DNA of 64,000 nucleotides from Halomonas sp. SpR8 (GTDB lineage Bacteria > Pseudomonadota > Gammaproteobacteria > Pseudomonadales > Halomonadaceae). The notes under the pieces were generated by a model, which had not been told where the DNA came from, did no database searches, and saw only the letters and a list, made by a program, of their open reading frames with translations. Positions within the stretch are counted from its first letter, which is position 1. Every line of letters begins with the position of its first letter. The position numbers and the translations under genes were made by a program. The stretch is from contig NZ_JAUAMC010000006.1 of the NCBI RefSeq assembly GCF_031010195.1, positions 186,001-250,000 on the forward strand, in the 5' to 3' direction. Shown here piece after piece: positions 43,932 to 54,605 of this stretch.

Positions 43932-46219
43932 TAACTGACCGCCTCCATGGGGAGCCTAAGAGCCGCATGTAGTGCTTCGCGAACGGCGGCAGGCGTAAAA
44001 GGGGGATGGGTAAAGCGTACCCCTGTGGCGTCGAAGAGGGCGTTAGCCATCGCGGGGGCGCCAGGCAGGGAGGCGGACTCTCCCACGCCGAGTGGCGGCA
44101 GTTCAGGACGATCGAGCAGCATCACATCGATGGGGGGCAGCTCGGAGAAACGCAGAATGGGGTATCCGCCCCACTCTCTGCTGGTGGGTAGGCCATTCTC
44201 AAAGGTTACCCGCTCTTTTAGGGTGCGGCTGAGCATTTGGATGACATTGCCATGCACTTGGTGGCGAACGCCAGCAGGGTTCACCATGAGTCCCGCATCT
44301 TGTCCTACGTATAGGCGCTCGACCACAATGCGCCCACTCTTCACGTTGACTCTCAATTCAATCACCCAGGCGGCGAGTGCGGCGCCGAAGCCCGGGAATT
44401 TACTATGTACGTATTGGGCGTAAGCGAAGCCGCGGCCATAGCGCCAATCGCCATCGCTTCTCGGGCTGGCATTGGCAATGCCAGGCTCCCAGTTCGCGCG
44501 TTTGACTAGCGCTTCGACAAGCTCACTGGCGCGGTCGTCAGCTAGGTAACGCAACCGGTAGGCGACAGGATCTTCGCCCGCCCAATAGGCGAGCTCATCG
44601 ATATAGCTTTCGTGGGCGAAGGTGTTGGGCAGCGCCGAGACGCCGCGTAACCAGGAGGCGCGCACCAGGGTCGGCACGTCGTCACAGATTATCTGCCGGT
44701 GAGGGTAGCGGTAGGGCGGCACCGACGTTCGGTCGCCCATCTCAAAGGGGATATCGATAGGCGGCGCTGCCCCAGTCAGCAGTAGTGCCAGCGTGGGCGC
44801 ACTGTTCGAAGGGTAGCGTGTGCTAAAACGATAGCCTGCCGGGCTACCATCTGCGTTCAAGCCGCCCTGAATGGCCATATACTGGGCTGCCCCTTTAGGT
44901 TCCCAGCTGTGCTCCTGCTCACGGGTCAACTGTACCCGGACAGGTCGGCCCACTGCCCGTGAGAGCAGCGCGGCATCGGCACCAACGTCGTCAGCGCAGT
45001 TGCGGCCATAGCAGCCCGAGGTCTCCATGCGGGTAATCGTAATGACACTCTCATCCAGGCCGGTAAGGCGGGCGAGATCGGCTCGCAGGCTATGCGGGTT
45101 CTGGCTACCCGACCAAACATGCAGGGCACCCTCTTGGGCATCGGCGACGGAGCACGAGGGGCCAATGGAGCCATGCAATTGGAATGGCCACACATAGTGT
45201 CGGTTGATGGGTTGGTCGGCGGCGGCCAGGGCGCTGTCGAGGTCACCCTCTTCGAGCAGTACGCGCTGCTTGCTGGGCAGGTCGAGCAGCGCTTTCTCGA
45301 TATCGTCCAGTTGAGGCAGGCCTTTGATTGGCCGCCACTCTACCTTTAGCTGTTTGGCTGCGGCGGCGGCTTGCTCTTCACGTTCGGCCACCACACCAAC
45401 AAAGTCACCGATCACCACGACGCTGACCACGCCTGGCAAATGCGCCACGGAGCTTTCATCCACAGCCACTAAGCTGGTGCCGATAAAGTCGCCACTGTCG
45501 TAACCTGCATAAGGCGGCCGAATGACGCGTCCATGCAGCATGCCGGGCAGGCGCAGGTCGTGCACAAAGGTCAATGTTGCTGTGACTTTATCGGGAATAT
45601 CCACACGCGAGGTAGAGTGCCCCACCAGGGTGTAATCACTGGTTGGCTTAAGCGGCGCGTGATCGACAAGCTTTAGCGCATGGCGGGCGCCCTGCAGTAA
45701 CGCCCCATAGCTGACGGACAGACGGTGCTTATCGTTGGAATGAATAGTGTCGTTGAGATAAATAGCGCCGTCTTGGCAACTAAGTAGAGCGCGCTCAGTG
45801 TCAAAGTGGCTGGCAGCAAGTGCTAACAGATACTCCCGCGCTTGAGCTGCGGCCCGGCGCAGTGGCTCAGCGGTGATCTGGATCGTCGCACTGGCGATGG
45901 TGGGGCCTTGGTTGGGTGCTTCACAGGAGTTGCCCAGTACCATGGTGACGCTATCGAAACCAACGTTGAGCTCTTCCGCAACGATTTGTGCCAGCGCGGT
46001 GCGGATACCGGTGCCCAGGTCTACGTGGCCGTTGAAAGCCACGACATGGCTGTCACTCAATACGGCAATGAATATCTCGGGCTCAAGCGGAGTGAAGTTT
46101 GAGTGTGTACCTGGCTGTCCTGGGGCGGGCTTGGGAGGCGTTACCGGGTCTCGGTAGACTACCAGAAGGTCGGGGTCATTAAGCAGCGACTCTCTTGTAT
46201 AGTCCAGCTTACCCGCCAT
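43931..46219 (-). CDS. nicB: Molybdopterin subunit of nicotinate dehydrogenase, stand-alone NicB-like
   Basis: A 762-aa xanthine dehydrogenase-family molybdenum subunit, closest to the isoquinoline 1-oxidoreductase and NicB type. Cofactor motifs are GHVDLGTGIRTALAQIVAEE (65-84), the GNSCEAPNQGPTIASATIQ stretch (96-114), GCYGRNCADDVGADAALLSR, ASWLRGVSALPNTFAHESYI and the C-terminal GVGESASLPGAPA with the likely base Glu. It has no haem domain and no signal peptide. With NicA (50888-51409) it should convert nicotinate to 6-hydroxynicotinate. It diverges from nicR and is followed by xdhC. In P. putida this domain and the haem domain are one NicB protein; here the intact domain is separate. Confidence 0.8.
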   Translation of the reverse strand: MAGKLDYTRESLLNDPDLLVVYRDPVTPPKPAPGQPGTHSNFTPLEPEIFIAVLSDSHVVAFNGHVDLGTGIRTALAQIVAEELNVGFDSVTMVLGNSCEAPNQGPTIASATIQITAEPLRRAAAQAREYLLALAASHFDTERALLSCQDGAIYLNDTIHSNDKHRLSVSYGALLQGARHALKLVDHAPLKPTSDYTLVGHSTSRVDIPDKVTATLTFVHDLRLPGMLHGRVIRPPYAGYDSGDFIGTSLVAVDESSVAHLPGVVSVVVIGDFVGVVAEREEQAAAAAKQLKVEWRPIKGLPQLDDIEKALLDLPSKQRVLLEEGDLDSALAAADQPINRHYVWPFQLHGSIGPSCSVADAQEGALHVWSGSQNPHSLRADLARLTGLDESVITITRMETSGCYGRNCADDVGADAALLSRAVGRPVRVQLTREQEHSWEPKGAAQYMAIQGGLNADGSPAGYRFSTRYPSNSAPTLALLLTGAAPPIDIPFEMGDRTSVPPYRYPHRQIICDDVPTLVRASWLRGVSALPNTFAHESYIDELAYWAGEDPVAYRLRYLADDRASELVEALVKRANWEPGIANASPRSDGDWRYGRGFAYAQYVHSKFPGFGAALAAWVIELRVNVKSGRIVVERLYVGQDAGLMVNPAGVRHQVHGNVIQMLSRTLKERVTFENGLPTSREWGGYPILRFSELPPIDVMLLDRPELPPLGVGESASLPGAPAMANALFDATGVRFTHPPFTPAAVREALHAALRLPMEAVS

Positions 46220-46427
46220 GTCTGCCTCCCGCGCTATGCTTAAATGAATGTGTGGGTTGATATTTGAGGTGATGATATGGCGGTAACTAAGGTAAAATTA
46301 TAGCGTGTACACCATAAAAGCATGATGAATTGTGCCAGCGCAAGCAGTATTTCGTGCGTTGATGTAACGCCATGCTGACCAGTGCCATAATCGTTTTACA
46401 ACGCCGCCATTACTCAAAGGAGAGGGA
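46220..46427. promoter_or_regulatory. Divergent control region of nicB and nicR
   Basis: A 208-base gap with an operator-like palindrome at 46298-46319. The nicR start has AGGAG a few bases ahead, and the nicB start has GGAGG 5 bases ahead. Other bases give no clear element. Confidence 0.6.
46298..46319. promoter_or_regulatory. Candidate NicR operator, site 1
   Basis: A 22-bp imperfect palindrome centred on TGTACA, with half-sites that read ACACGCTATAA and ACACCATAAAA. The core GTRTACACCAT-like sequence recurs twice in the nicC-nicA control region. The size and symmetry suit a MarR-family dimer. Confidence 0.6.
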
Positions 46428-46910
46428 ATGACAACGGATCGTGCGCTTCACCACTCGTCTTCCGGCGAGCACCCTACACCCAGTGAGCAGGGCTATGATT
46501 TTTCCGAACAGGTAGGGCATCTGCTGCGTAAAGCCTACCAGCGGCATACCGCTATCTTTCAGCGCTATAGCAGCGATAAACAACTTACGGCCATTCAGTT
46601 TGTCACGCTGTGCACGGTGATGGAGCGTGGCCCCAGCTCGCTGACCGATATTGTCAACGCCACGGCGATCGACCCAGCCACGATCCGCGGCGTCATTAAA
46701 CGCCTTAAAGCGCGTGAGTGGATCTCGCTCACCACAGACCCTAATGATCAACGTAAAGTTATGGTCGTGATTACCGAGCCCGGTGCCGAATTAGTCGAGA
46801 GCATGGTGCCCAGGGCCAAGCAGATCAGCGATCAGACCATGAAAAATCTAAACCCCGCAGAGCGGATTGCGTTGATGCATCTGCTGGAGAAAATGAACGC
46901 GGATGGGTGA
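46428..46910 (+). CDS. nicR: MarR-family repressor of nicotinate degradation, NicR-like
   Basis: A 160-aa winged-helix regulator: QLTAIQFVTLCTVMERGPSS, AIDPATIRGVIKRLKAREWI (recognition helix region) and LTTDPNDQRKVMVVITEPG (wing). NicR in Pseudomonas represses the nic genes and is released by 6-hydroxynicotinate. It diverges from the nicB-xdhC unit and faces the nicFEDC genes. Three operator-like sites in the cluster support this role. Confidence 0.85.
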   Translation: MTTDRALHHSSSGEHPTPSEQGYDFSEQVGHLLRKAYQRHTAIFQRYSSDKQLTAIQFVTLCTVMERGPSSLTDIVNATAIDPATIRGVIKRLKAREWISLTTDPNDQRKVMVVITEPGAELVESMVPRAKQISDQTMKNLNPAERIALMHLLEKMNADG

Positions 46911-46950
46911 CACCATCATGGCACGCCTCTCACCCGCACTCCCGGCACTT

Positions 46951-47631
46951 CTAACGCTTCATTAAGTAACCCAGCGTCTCATCCAGCCCAATCACATCGC
47001 CATACTTGCTGTCGATATCAAACAGATTGGCTTCATGGGGCGCTGGGTGGCGGTCGCCGACACAGTCGCGTACCACCATGACCCGAAAACCGTGCTGCAG
47101 GCCATCCACCGCGGTGGCGCGAATGCAGCCGCTGGTGGAGCAGCCGGTAATGATCAGCGTGTCGACGCCCATGGCGACCAGCGTGGAAGCCAGCGAGGTG
47201 CCAAAGAAGGCGCTGGCATACTGCTTGGTCATCACCAGTTCGTCTTCACGAGGTGTCACCTCAGGGCAGAATTCTGCGTAGGGATTTCCCGCCACCATGG
47301 CCCGCATCACCGGTGCCTTTTTAACCCAAATGCCGCCATCGATCTGATCCGGGGCGTGATACAGAATATTGGTATGGATAACGGGCGTGCCCGTCCGCCG
47401 CGCGGTATTTAACAGCGGCGGCATATTGGCCACGGCGTCTACTACGCCCGGGGCAAATAGCGGCGAGCCCAGGGTGGTGTAGCCCTGCATAAAATCGACC
47501 ACTAAGAGCACCGGTTTTTTGCCAAAACCAATGCGGCCATCCCAGACGCCTTTGTAGTTGTTATCTAAGCTGTCATCTAAAGAGCTGCCACCAACATCGC
47601 TGCCGCTGGTTGCCTGACTGGGGTTTGTCAT
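46951..47631 (-). CDS. nicF: Maleamate amidohydrolase NicF
   Basis: A 226-aa isochorismatase-family amidohydrolase that converts maleamate to maleate and ammonia. The catalytic triad is visible: Asp46 in LLVVDFMQG, Lys136 in VMTKQYASAF and Cys169 in STSGCIRATA. The ribosome site GGAGATA precedes the ATG. It is the last gene of the nicC-nicD-nicE-nicF run. Confidence 0.9.
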   Translation of the reverse strand: MTNPSQATSGSDVGGSSLDDSLDNNYKGVWDGRIGFGKKPVLLVVDFMQGYTTLGSPLFAPGVVDAVANMPPLLNTARRTGTPVIHTNILYHAPDQIDGGIWVKKAPVMRAMVAGNPYAEFCPEVTPREDELVMTKQYASAFFGTSLASTLVAMGVDTLIITGCSTSGCIRATAVDGLQHGFRVMVVRDCVGDRHPAPHEANLFDIDSKYGDVIGLDETLGYLMKR

Positions 47632-47642
47632 AGCGCTATCTC

Positions 47643-48431
47643 CTAGTAAGCCCCTGATAAGAGAGCGCCCGCACCCGGCACAATAGGCTCTAAATCGAGT
47701 GCCTTGAGCATGGCGTAAGTCGTCGCAATCGCGGCAGTGACTACCGGCTTTCCGGTTAGGGCCTCTACCTTGGAAACGGCAGGCAGCGACGGCATTTGCA
47801 CACAGGCTGACAGCACAATCGCATCCACATTGCTTAAATCCAGGCTGGCGACAATCTCCGGCAGATTAGCCGGGTCGTGGCGGGCGACATCCAGATTATT
47901 GGGGATCTCAAGCGCCCGGTAGTCGAGCACTTCAATACCTTCCTGACGGATATAGTCGACCACCATCTCGGTGAGCGGCTTCATATAGGGTGCCACTACC
48001 ACGACGCGCTTGGCTTTCATCACACCCAGGGCATCCACAAGGGCGCCTGCGCTAGTGACCACGGGTGTATCGCAGCCGTTCTCTTTAGTGCGGCTGCGCA
48101 GCCGCTGCTGGGATTCGCGGTGGTAGCCAGGGCCCATGGCCATAATGGCCACCAGGCAGGCGTAGCCCATTACATCCACCGCCGCATCAGACAGCTCCAG
48201 AGCGCAGCGGTCAGACTCTGCGTCCATGGCAGCCAGCTCGTCCTTGCTGACGGTTTTCATACGCATACGGCTGGAGTGGAAGGTAAAACGCTCTGGTCGT
48301 ATCAACTGCCGCGCCGCCAGCATCGCCGGGATTTCGGTCTCCATGGTGATATTGGAGCTGGGGACGATCTGGCCGATACGGTATGTCCTGGTCATGGAAC
48401 TGTGGGTGATAGCGTTGTGGGTCATGATCAT
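47643..48431 (-). CDS. nicE: Maleate cis-trans isomerase NicE
   Basis: A 262-aa Asp/Glu racemase-fold isomerase that turns maleate into fumarate. The two active-site cysteines are Cys92 in MGYACLVAIMAMG and Cys210 in LSACVQMPS; their 118-residue spacing is the same as that I recall for the P. putida enzyme (Cys82, Cys200). The start could be 48431 or the ATG two codons later. It lies between nicD and nicF. Confidence 0.9.
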   Translation of the reverse strand: MIMTHNAITHSSMTRTYRIGQIVPSSNITMETEIPAMLAARQLIRPERFTFHSSRMRMKTVSKDELAAMDAESDRCALELSDAAVDVMGYACLVAIMAMGPGYHRESQQRLRSRTKENGCDTPVVTSAGALVDALGVMKAKRVVVVAPYMKPLTEMVVDYIRQEGIEVLDYRALEIPNNLDVARHDPANLPEIVASLDLSNVDAIVLSACVQMPSLPAVSKVEALTGKPVVTAAIATTYAMLKALDLEPIVPGAGALLSGAY

Positions 48432-48440
48432 TGGCCTTTG

Positions 48441-50515
<2,075 letters not shown>

Positions 50516-50539
50516 TCAGTAATAGTTGCGAATGCTATA

Positions 50540-50561
50540 AAACAACGTATACACCATTTAA
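50540..50561. promoter_or_regulatory. Candidate NicR operator, site 2
   Basis: Contains CGTATACACCATTTAA, matching the core of site 1 (CGTGTACACCATAAAA) at most positions. It sits about 125-145 bases ahead of nicC. Confidence 0.55.
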
Positions 50562-50720
50562 TTCTTGGTCAAGAATTAAGGCGTAAAATATTTTTTGCGA
50601 GTAAAATAGGTTGATTTGTCTTTAAATTATTGAATTTTATTAATTATTTGGTGGTTTTTATGGTTTTTTGAAAAACTTGAAAGACACCTCAATTGAGTGC
50701 TATACGTTTAATAGTCTATT

Positions 50721-50742
50721 TTTTATGGCGTATGCACTTGAA
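50721..50742. promoter_or_regulatory. Candidate NicR operator, site 3
   Basis: Inverted relative to sites 1 and 2: the reverse strand reads GCATACGCCATAAAA, 12 of 15 bases as in site 1. It lies about 150 bases ahead of nicA. Confidence 0.5.
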
Positions 50743-50887
50743 TGAGCGGTTATGGAAAGCACTGCACACTGCTGGTGCAAAGTGGATGGCAAAGGTGACA
50801 ATAGGCGAGCTATCAAGTGCCTCGAAGCGTGTTTGGAAAGGCAGTATTTATTAGTAGTATCTAAGCCAGTCCCAATGCCTTAGCGAG

Positions 50888-51409
50888 ATGGCTGCTTTAA
50901 CAATAACGATGACGATCCCTATGACGCTAAAGCTAACTATCAATGGGCAAGAACGTGAGCTAGCGGTGCCGCCGCAGACGCCGCTGCTCAATGTGCTGCG
51001 TAATGATCTGGCGCTCAATGGCCCGAAATATGGCTGTGGCTTAGGTGAGTGTGGTGCATGTAGCGTACTGATCGACGGTATGGCGGCACGTACCTGCGTG
51101 CTGCCTGTATCCGCCGCCGTTGGGCATAACGTGACGACCCTTGATGGACTTGCCCAGAATGGCCAGCTTGATCCTGTGCAGCAGGCCTTTATCGATGCCC
51201 AGGCGGCACAGTGTGGCTACTGTTTGAACGGCATGATCATCACTATTCGCGGGCTGTTAAATCATAATGCCCAGCCCACTGCAGAGCAGATCCGCGCGGC
51301 GTTAGAGCATAACCTTTGCCGCTGCGGTACCCACGTTGAAATTCTCCAGGCAGCTGAACGTGCCGTAGTGATTAATGCGGTCGCGCTGGAGGAGACACCT
51401 TATGAGTGA
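50888..51409 (+). CDS. nicA: Nicotinate dehydrogenase iron-sulfur subunit NicA
   Basis: A 173-aa subunit with two [2Fe-2S] clusters: CGLGECGACSVLID with the further Cys in ARTCVLP for the plant-type cluster, and QCGYCLNGMI plus LCRCGTHVEI for the second. It carries electrons from the molybdenum site to the cytochrome domain. The start is uncertain: ATGs at 50888, 50909 and 50921 all lack a good ribosome site, and the last would give the usual family length. Overlaps the next gene by 8 bases. Confidence 0.9.
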   Translation: MAALTITMTIPMTLKLTINGQERELAVPPQTPLLNVLRNDLALNGPKYGCGLGECGACSVLIDGMAARTCVLPVSAAVGHNVTTLDGLAQNGQLDPVQQAFIDAQAAQCGYCLNGMIITIRGLLNHNAQPTAEQIRAALEHNLCRCGTHVEILQAAERAVVINAVALEETPYE

Positions 51410-54395
51410 TGGGTCGATGCTCAATGGCCAGCAGGCACCGGCCGGTACCTCCGCACTGCTGGCGAAGGCACGCTACGGTGTGGTGGTGCGACCCCCTTGC
51501 TACCGTTGGAGCGACGGGCGCTTTGCAAGTGACCGCTTGGTTGGCGTCGACAAAAATAGCCTCGCCTCACTCTCCGGCCCTATCGACGTGGTGGTGGAAG
51601 GGGACTTTGTGGGGGTGGTGGCCGATAGTTTGGCTTTGGCAACCGATGCGGCTAAACAGTTGAAAGTGGAGTGGCGAACTGTTCGTCAAGCCGCTGATAA
51701 ATCGCCCGCTAAAATGCCCGTTGAAGAGAGTCACCCGCCATACGCATCGGCGAGCCATGCGTATGGTTGGCCCAGTCGAATGCGCTGGGGTAATCATCCC
51801 AGCTGGGTAATCGCCGATTATAGCGACCAGCAATTGAGTGTGTGGGGGCAGACCGCCACCCCTGTGGCGCTGAAGCAGGATCTAAGCCGGTTAACCGCGC
51901 TGGATGTCAGCCAGATCGAACTTTACAGTGCTGTTAATAACCACTCAACGCAGCGGGCGTCGGGGTTGGGCCGCCACTGCGGCGATGATGCCGCCGTAGA
52001 TGCCGCGTTGATGTCGCGGGCAGTGGGCAGCCCCGTCGCCGTTTGGCTTGATGCCCGCTACGCCAAGGACGTTGAAGCGCTAGGGCAAGCGCAGCGGATT
52101 AGCCTAAATGCGGATCTCTCCAGTGACGGTGAGATAGCCCGTTATCGCTATCAGCAGGCCAATCTCACCGGTGAGGTGGCCGCCGTCGGGCTGTGGCTAA
52201 GCGGCGCCGCCGCAATCGCCGAGCTGACGGAGTTCCCAACTGGAGATAACGACACACCGCCGTTCTCGCCTTATGTATTTCGCGATCAATACCTTGCCGT
52301 ACGCTCCCAGCCAGCTTCGCTCACCACCAATCCCACCTTGATCGGTATACAGCAGACATTTGCGCGGGAATCCTTTTTAGATGAGGTTGCCCGCAAGAGC
52401 GAACAAGACCCCATCGCGCTGCGGCTGCGTCATCTAGAGGATGCGCGGGGCATTGAGTTGATTGAGTCCGTGGCTAAACGGGCCGAGTGGCAACGTTCGT
52501 CCAATCCATCATCGGAATCACTATCCCAGGATCTACTACGCGGGCGAGGCTTTGCCTACTCCCAGCTACCCGACCGGGATCAACGGGTGGAAGCGGGGGT
52601 GCGCTCGGCCTGGATTGCCGATGTGGAGGTCAATCGTATTACCGGCGATGTGCAGCTTACCCGCCTGGTGGTGGGGCAGGATGCCGGCCCTGATATTGAT
52701 ACGGCGCGTCTGCAGCAGACGTTACAGGCTCGCGTGTTGGGCGAAGCGCGCCCCTTTTTGGGGCATGAACCCCGTTTCGACGAGTGGGGGGATGGCAGTC
52801 GTGCGCTGACTAAACATGAATCTTCAGCGCTAGCGCCAACCGTTTCTTCGCCAACCATTTATTCGCCTAGTGCTTCGGTGGCCGCTGTTGGGGAAGACGT
52901 ATTAACCGGTGCGGAGCTGTCGCCGGGTGTTGCGGTTATCGCCAATGCGCTGTTTGATGCCACCGGCCTGCGTTTTCGTCAACCGCCGTTTACCGCCAAC
53001 CGCGTACGCCAAGCACTTGAAGAATCGGCGACCGAGGGCTCAGGGCGGCCATCTAAGCGATTTAAACAGTCGCGCTCCACGAAACGGCGCTGGTTGGCAG
53101 CTGCTGCGTTCACCACCATGGCAGGCACTGCGGCCATGGCCTGGCCGTGGAAAGGGGCAATCGCGCCCATTTCCAGGCCCGCTGCCAACCTCTATTCCGC
53201 CGAGACCATCGAGCGCGGGCGGCTGGTCGCTGCAGCGGGCGATTGCGCGGCGTGCCATACCTCCGTAGGTGGCGTGACCAATGTGGGCGGACGTGCTTTC
53301 GAAACCCCCTTTGGTACGCTTTTCAGCACTAATATTACCCCGGATGAAGCAACGGGGATTGGCCAGTGGTCCTACGCGGCGTTTGAGCGGGCCATGCGCC
53401 ACGGCATTAGCCGTGATGGCAGCCACCTGTATCCCGCTTTCCCCTATACGGCGTTTGCCAAAACCAGTGATGCCGACTTGCAGGCGCTTTATGCCTACTT
53501 AATGGCCCAGCCGCCAGTGGCGGCTGGAAAAAACACGAATGACCTCTTTTTTCCCTTCAGCGTGCGCGCCTTAATGGCGGGTTGGAATACCCTTTACCAC
53601 GATCCGGCGCCCTTCCAACCTGACCCCCTACAGAGCGAACTGTACAACCGAGGCGCCTATCTTGCCGAAGGGTTGGGCCACTGCAGCGCTTGCCATAGCC
53701 CCCGCAATGCCATGGGCGCGGAAAAAAGTGGCGGGGCGTATTTGGCCGGTGCCTTTGTGGATGGCTGGGAAGCGCCACCGCTGAATACCTTGTCGCGTGC
53801 CCCTGTACCGTGGAGTGAAGCATCGCTTTACGACTATCTACGCCAGGGCGAATCGGCACTGCATGGCGTTGCTTCCGGCCCGATGGCCCCGGTGGTAGCG
53901 GGCTTGGGCGAGTTGCCTGAATACGACGTGCGCGCCATTGCCCATTACGTGGCCGCCCAAATGCAGGCGCCCACAGGCAATAGCGATGCCGATGTGGCGG
54001 GGGCAGAACAGCGCGTGGCAAGCGCAGCGCTTAGCGCCCCCGAACTGGAGGCAGGCGAGCGGCTATTTGAAGGTTCCTGTGCTGCCTGCCATGTGGCGTC
54101 TGGTGTGCCGACCTTTTCAAGCGCGAGGATCAACCTGGCGCTGAATACCAATTTGCATAGTGATCACCCCGATAACGTTATTCAGTCAATTTTGGGTGGT
54201 ATTCACGCGGAGCACGTGCCCGGCGTTGGTAATATGCCTGGCTTTGCCGACAGTTTTAGTAATACCCAGGTCGCTGATTTGGCGACCTATCTTCGAGCGC
54301 GCTTTGCCCCAAAGAAAGCGCCTTGGCAACAAGTAAAACAACGCATTGCTGATTTACGCCAGCCTCACCACAACAACACTCACTCTACTCCCTGA
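51402..54395 (+). CDS. nicB: NicB-like protein with degenerate, truncated Mo domain fused to tri-haem cytochrome c
   Basis: A 997-aa protein. Residues about 25-545 align with the stand-alone NicB-like subunit from its residue ~225 onward (RPPCYRW vs RPPYAGY; GDFVGVVA and AKQLKVEWR identical; ANALFDATGLRF), so some 200 N-terminal residues with cofactor motifs are missing. Other motifs are worn: GCYGRNC has become ASGLGRHC and the WLRG arginine is lost. A single TM or signal-like anchor follows (about 562-582). Three haem c sites are CAACH 615-619, CSACH 761-765 and CAACH 893-897. The start at 51402 has GGAGGAG ahead. It probably serves as membrane-anchored electron outlet and docking subunit for NicA and the intact Mo subunit. 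Confidence 0.85.
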   Translation: MSDGSMLNGQQAPAGTSALLAKARYGVVVRPPCYRWSDGRFASDRLVGVDKNSLASLSGPIDVVVEGDFVGVVADSLALATDAAKQLKVEWRTVRQAADKSPAKMPVEESHPPYASASHAYGWPSRMRWGNHPSWVIADYSDQQLSVWGQTATPVALKQDLSRLTALDVSQIELYSAVNNHSTQRASGLGRHCGDDAAVDAALMSRAVGSPVAVWLDARYAKDVEALGQAQRISLNADLSSDGEIARYRYQQANLTGEVAAVGLWLSGAAAIAELTEFPTGDNDTPPFSPYVFRDQYLAVRSQPASLTTNPTLIGIQQTFARESFLDEVARKSEQDPIALRLRHLEDARGIELIESVAKRAEWQRSSNPSSESLSQDLLRGRGFAYSQLPDRDQRVEAGVRSAWIADVEVNRITGDVQLTRLVVGQDAGPDIDTARLQQTLQARVLGEARPFLGHEPRFDEWGDGSRALTKHESSALAPTVSSPTIYSPSASVAAVGEDVLTGAELSPGVAVIANALFDATGLRFRQPPFTANRVRQALEESATEGSGRPSKRFKQSRSTKRRWLAAAAFTTMAGTAAMAWPWKGAIAPISRPAANLYSAETIERGRLVAAAGDCAACHTSVGGVTNVGGRAFETPFGTLFSTNITPDEATGIGQWSYAAFERAMRHGISRDGSHLYPAFPYTAFAKTSDADLQALYAYLMAQPPVAAGKNTNDLFFPFSVRALMAGWNTLYHDPAPFQPDPLQSELYNRGAYLAEGLGHCSACHSPRNAMGAEKSGGAYLAGAFVDGWEAPPLNTLSRAPVPWSEASLYDYLRQGESALHGVASGPMAPVVAGLGELPEYDVRAIAHYVAAQMQAPTGNSDADVAGAEQRVASAALSAPELEAGERLFEGSCAACHVASGVPTFSSARINLALNTNLHSDHPDNVIQSILGGIHAEHVPGVGNMPGFADSFSNTQVADLATYLRARFAPKKAPWQQVKQRIADLRQPHHNNTHSTP

Positions 54396-54416
54396 CGTAA
54401 TAAAACGAGGTGGACT

Positions 54417-54605
54417 ATGAAACGTAGTAAATGGATATGGCTAGTTTGGGCCGTCGTCTTGCTGAGCTATTTAGTGCCTTACACCCTATTGAGCGGTGTC
54501 GCGCTCTGGTACGGCAGCTTCCTGTTTTGGGCGTGTGCAGGGTTAGCGGTTATTGCTCTGAACGTGTTTATCACTAAAGATTTTGAGGAGCACAGCAATG
54601 ACTGA
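54417..54605 (+). CDS. Small two-helix membrane protein, symporter partner
   Basis: A 62-aa protein with two membrane helices (IWLVWAVVLLSYLVPYTLLS and YGSFLFWACAGLAVIALNVF) and short charged ends. Its stop overlaps the symporter start by 8 bases. Small proteins of this sort (DUF3311-like) commonly precede sodium:solute symporters and may be needed for their assembly. Only the context supports function. Confidence 0.75.
   Translation: MKRSKWIWLVWAVVLLSYLVPYTLLSGVALWYGSFLFWACAGLAVIALNVFITKDFEEHSND

Noticed and set aside
50580-50700. Small RNA or riboswitch in the nicC-nicA gap
   Set aside because: Strongly AT-rich, with no stable stem or terminator; promoters and operators explain it well enough.
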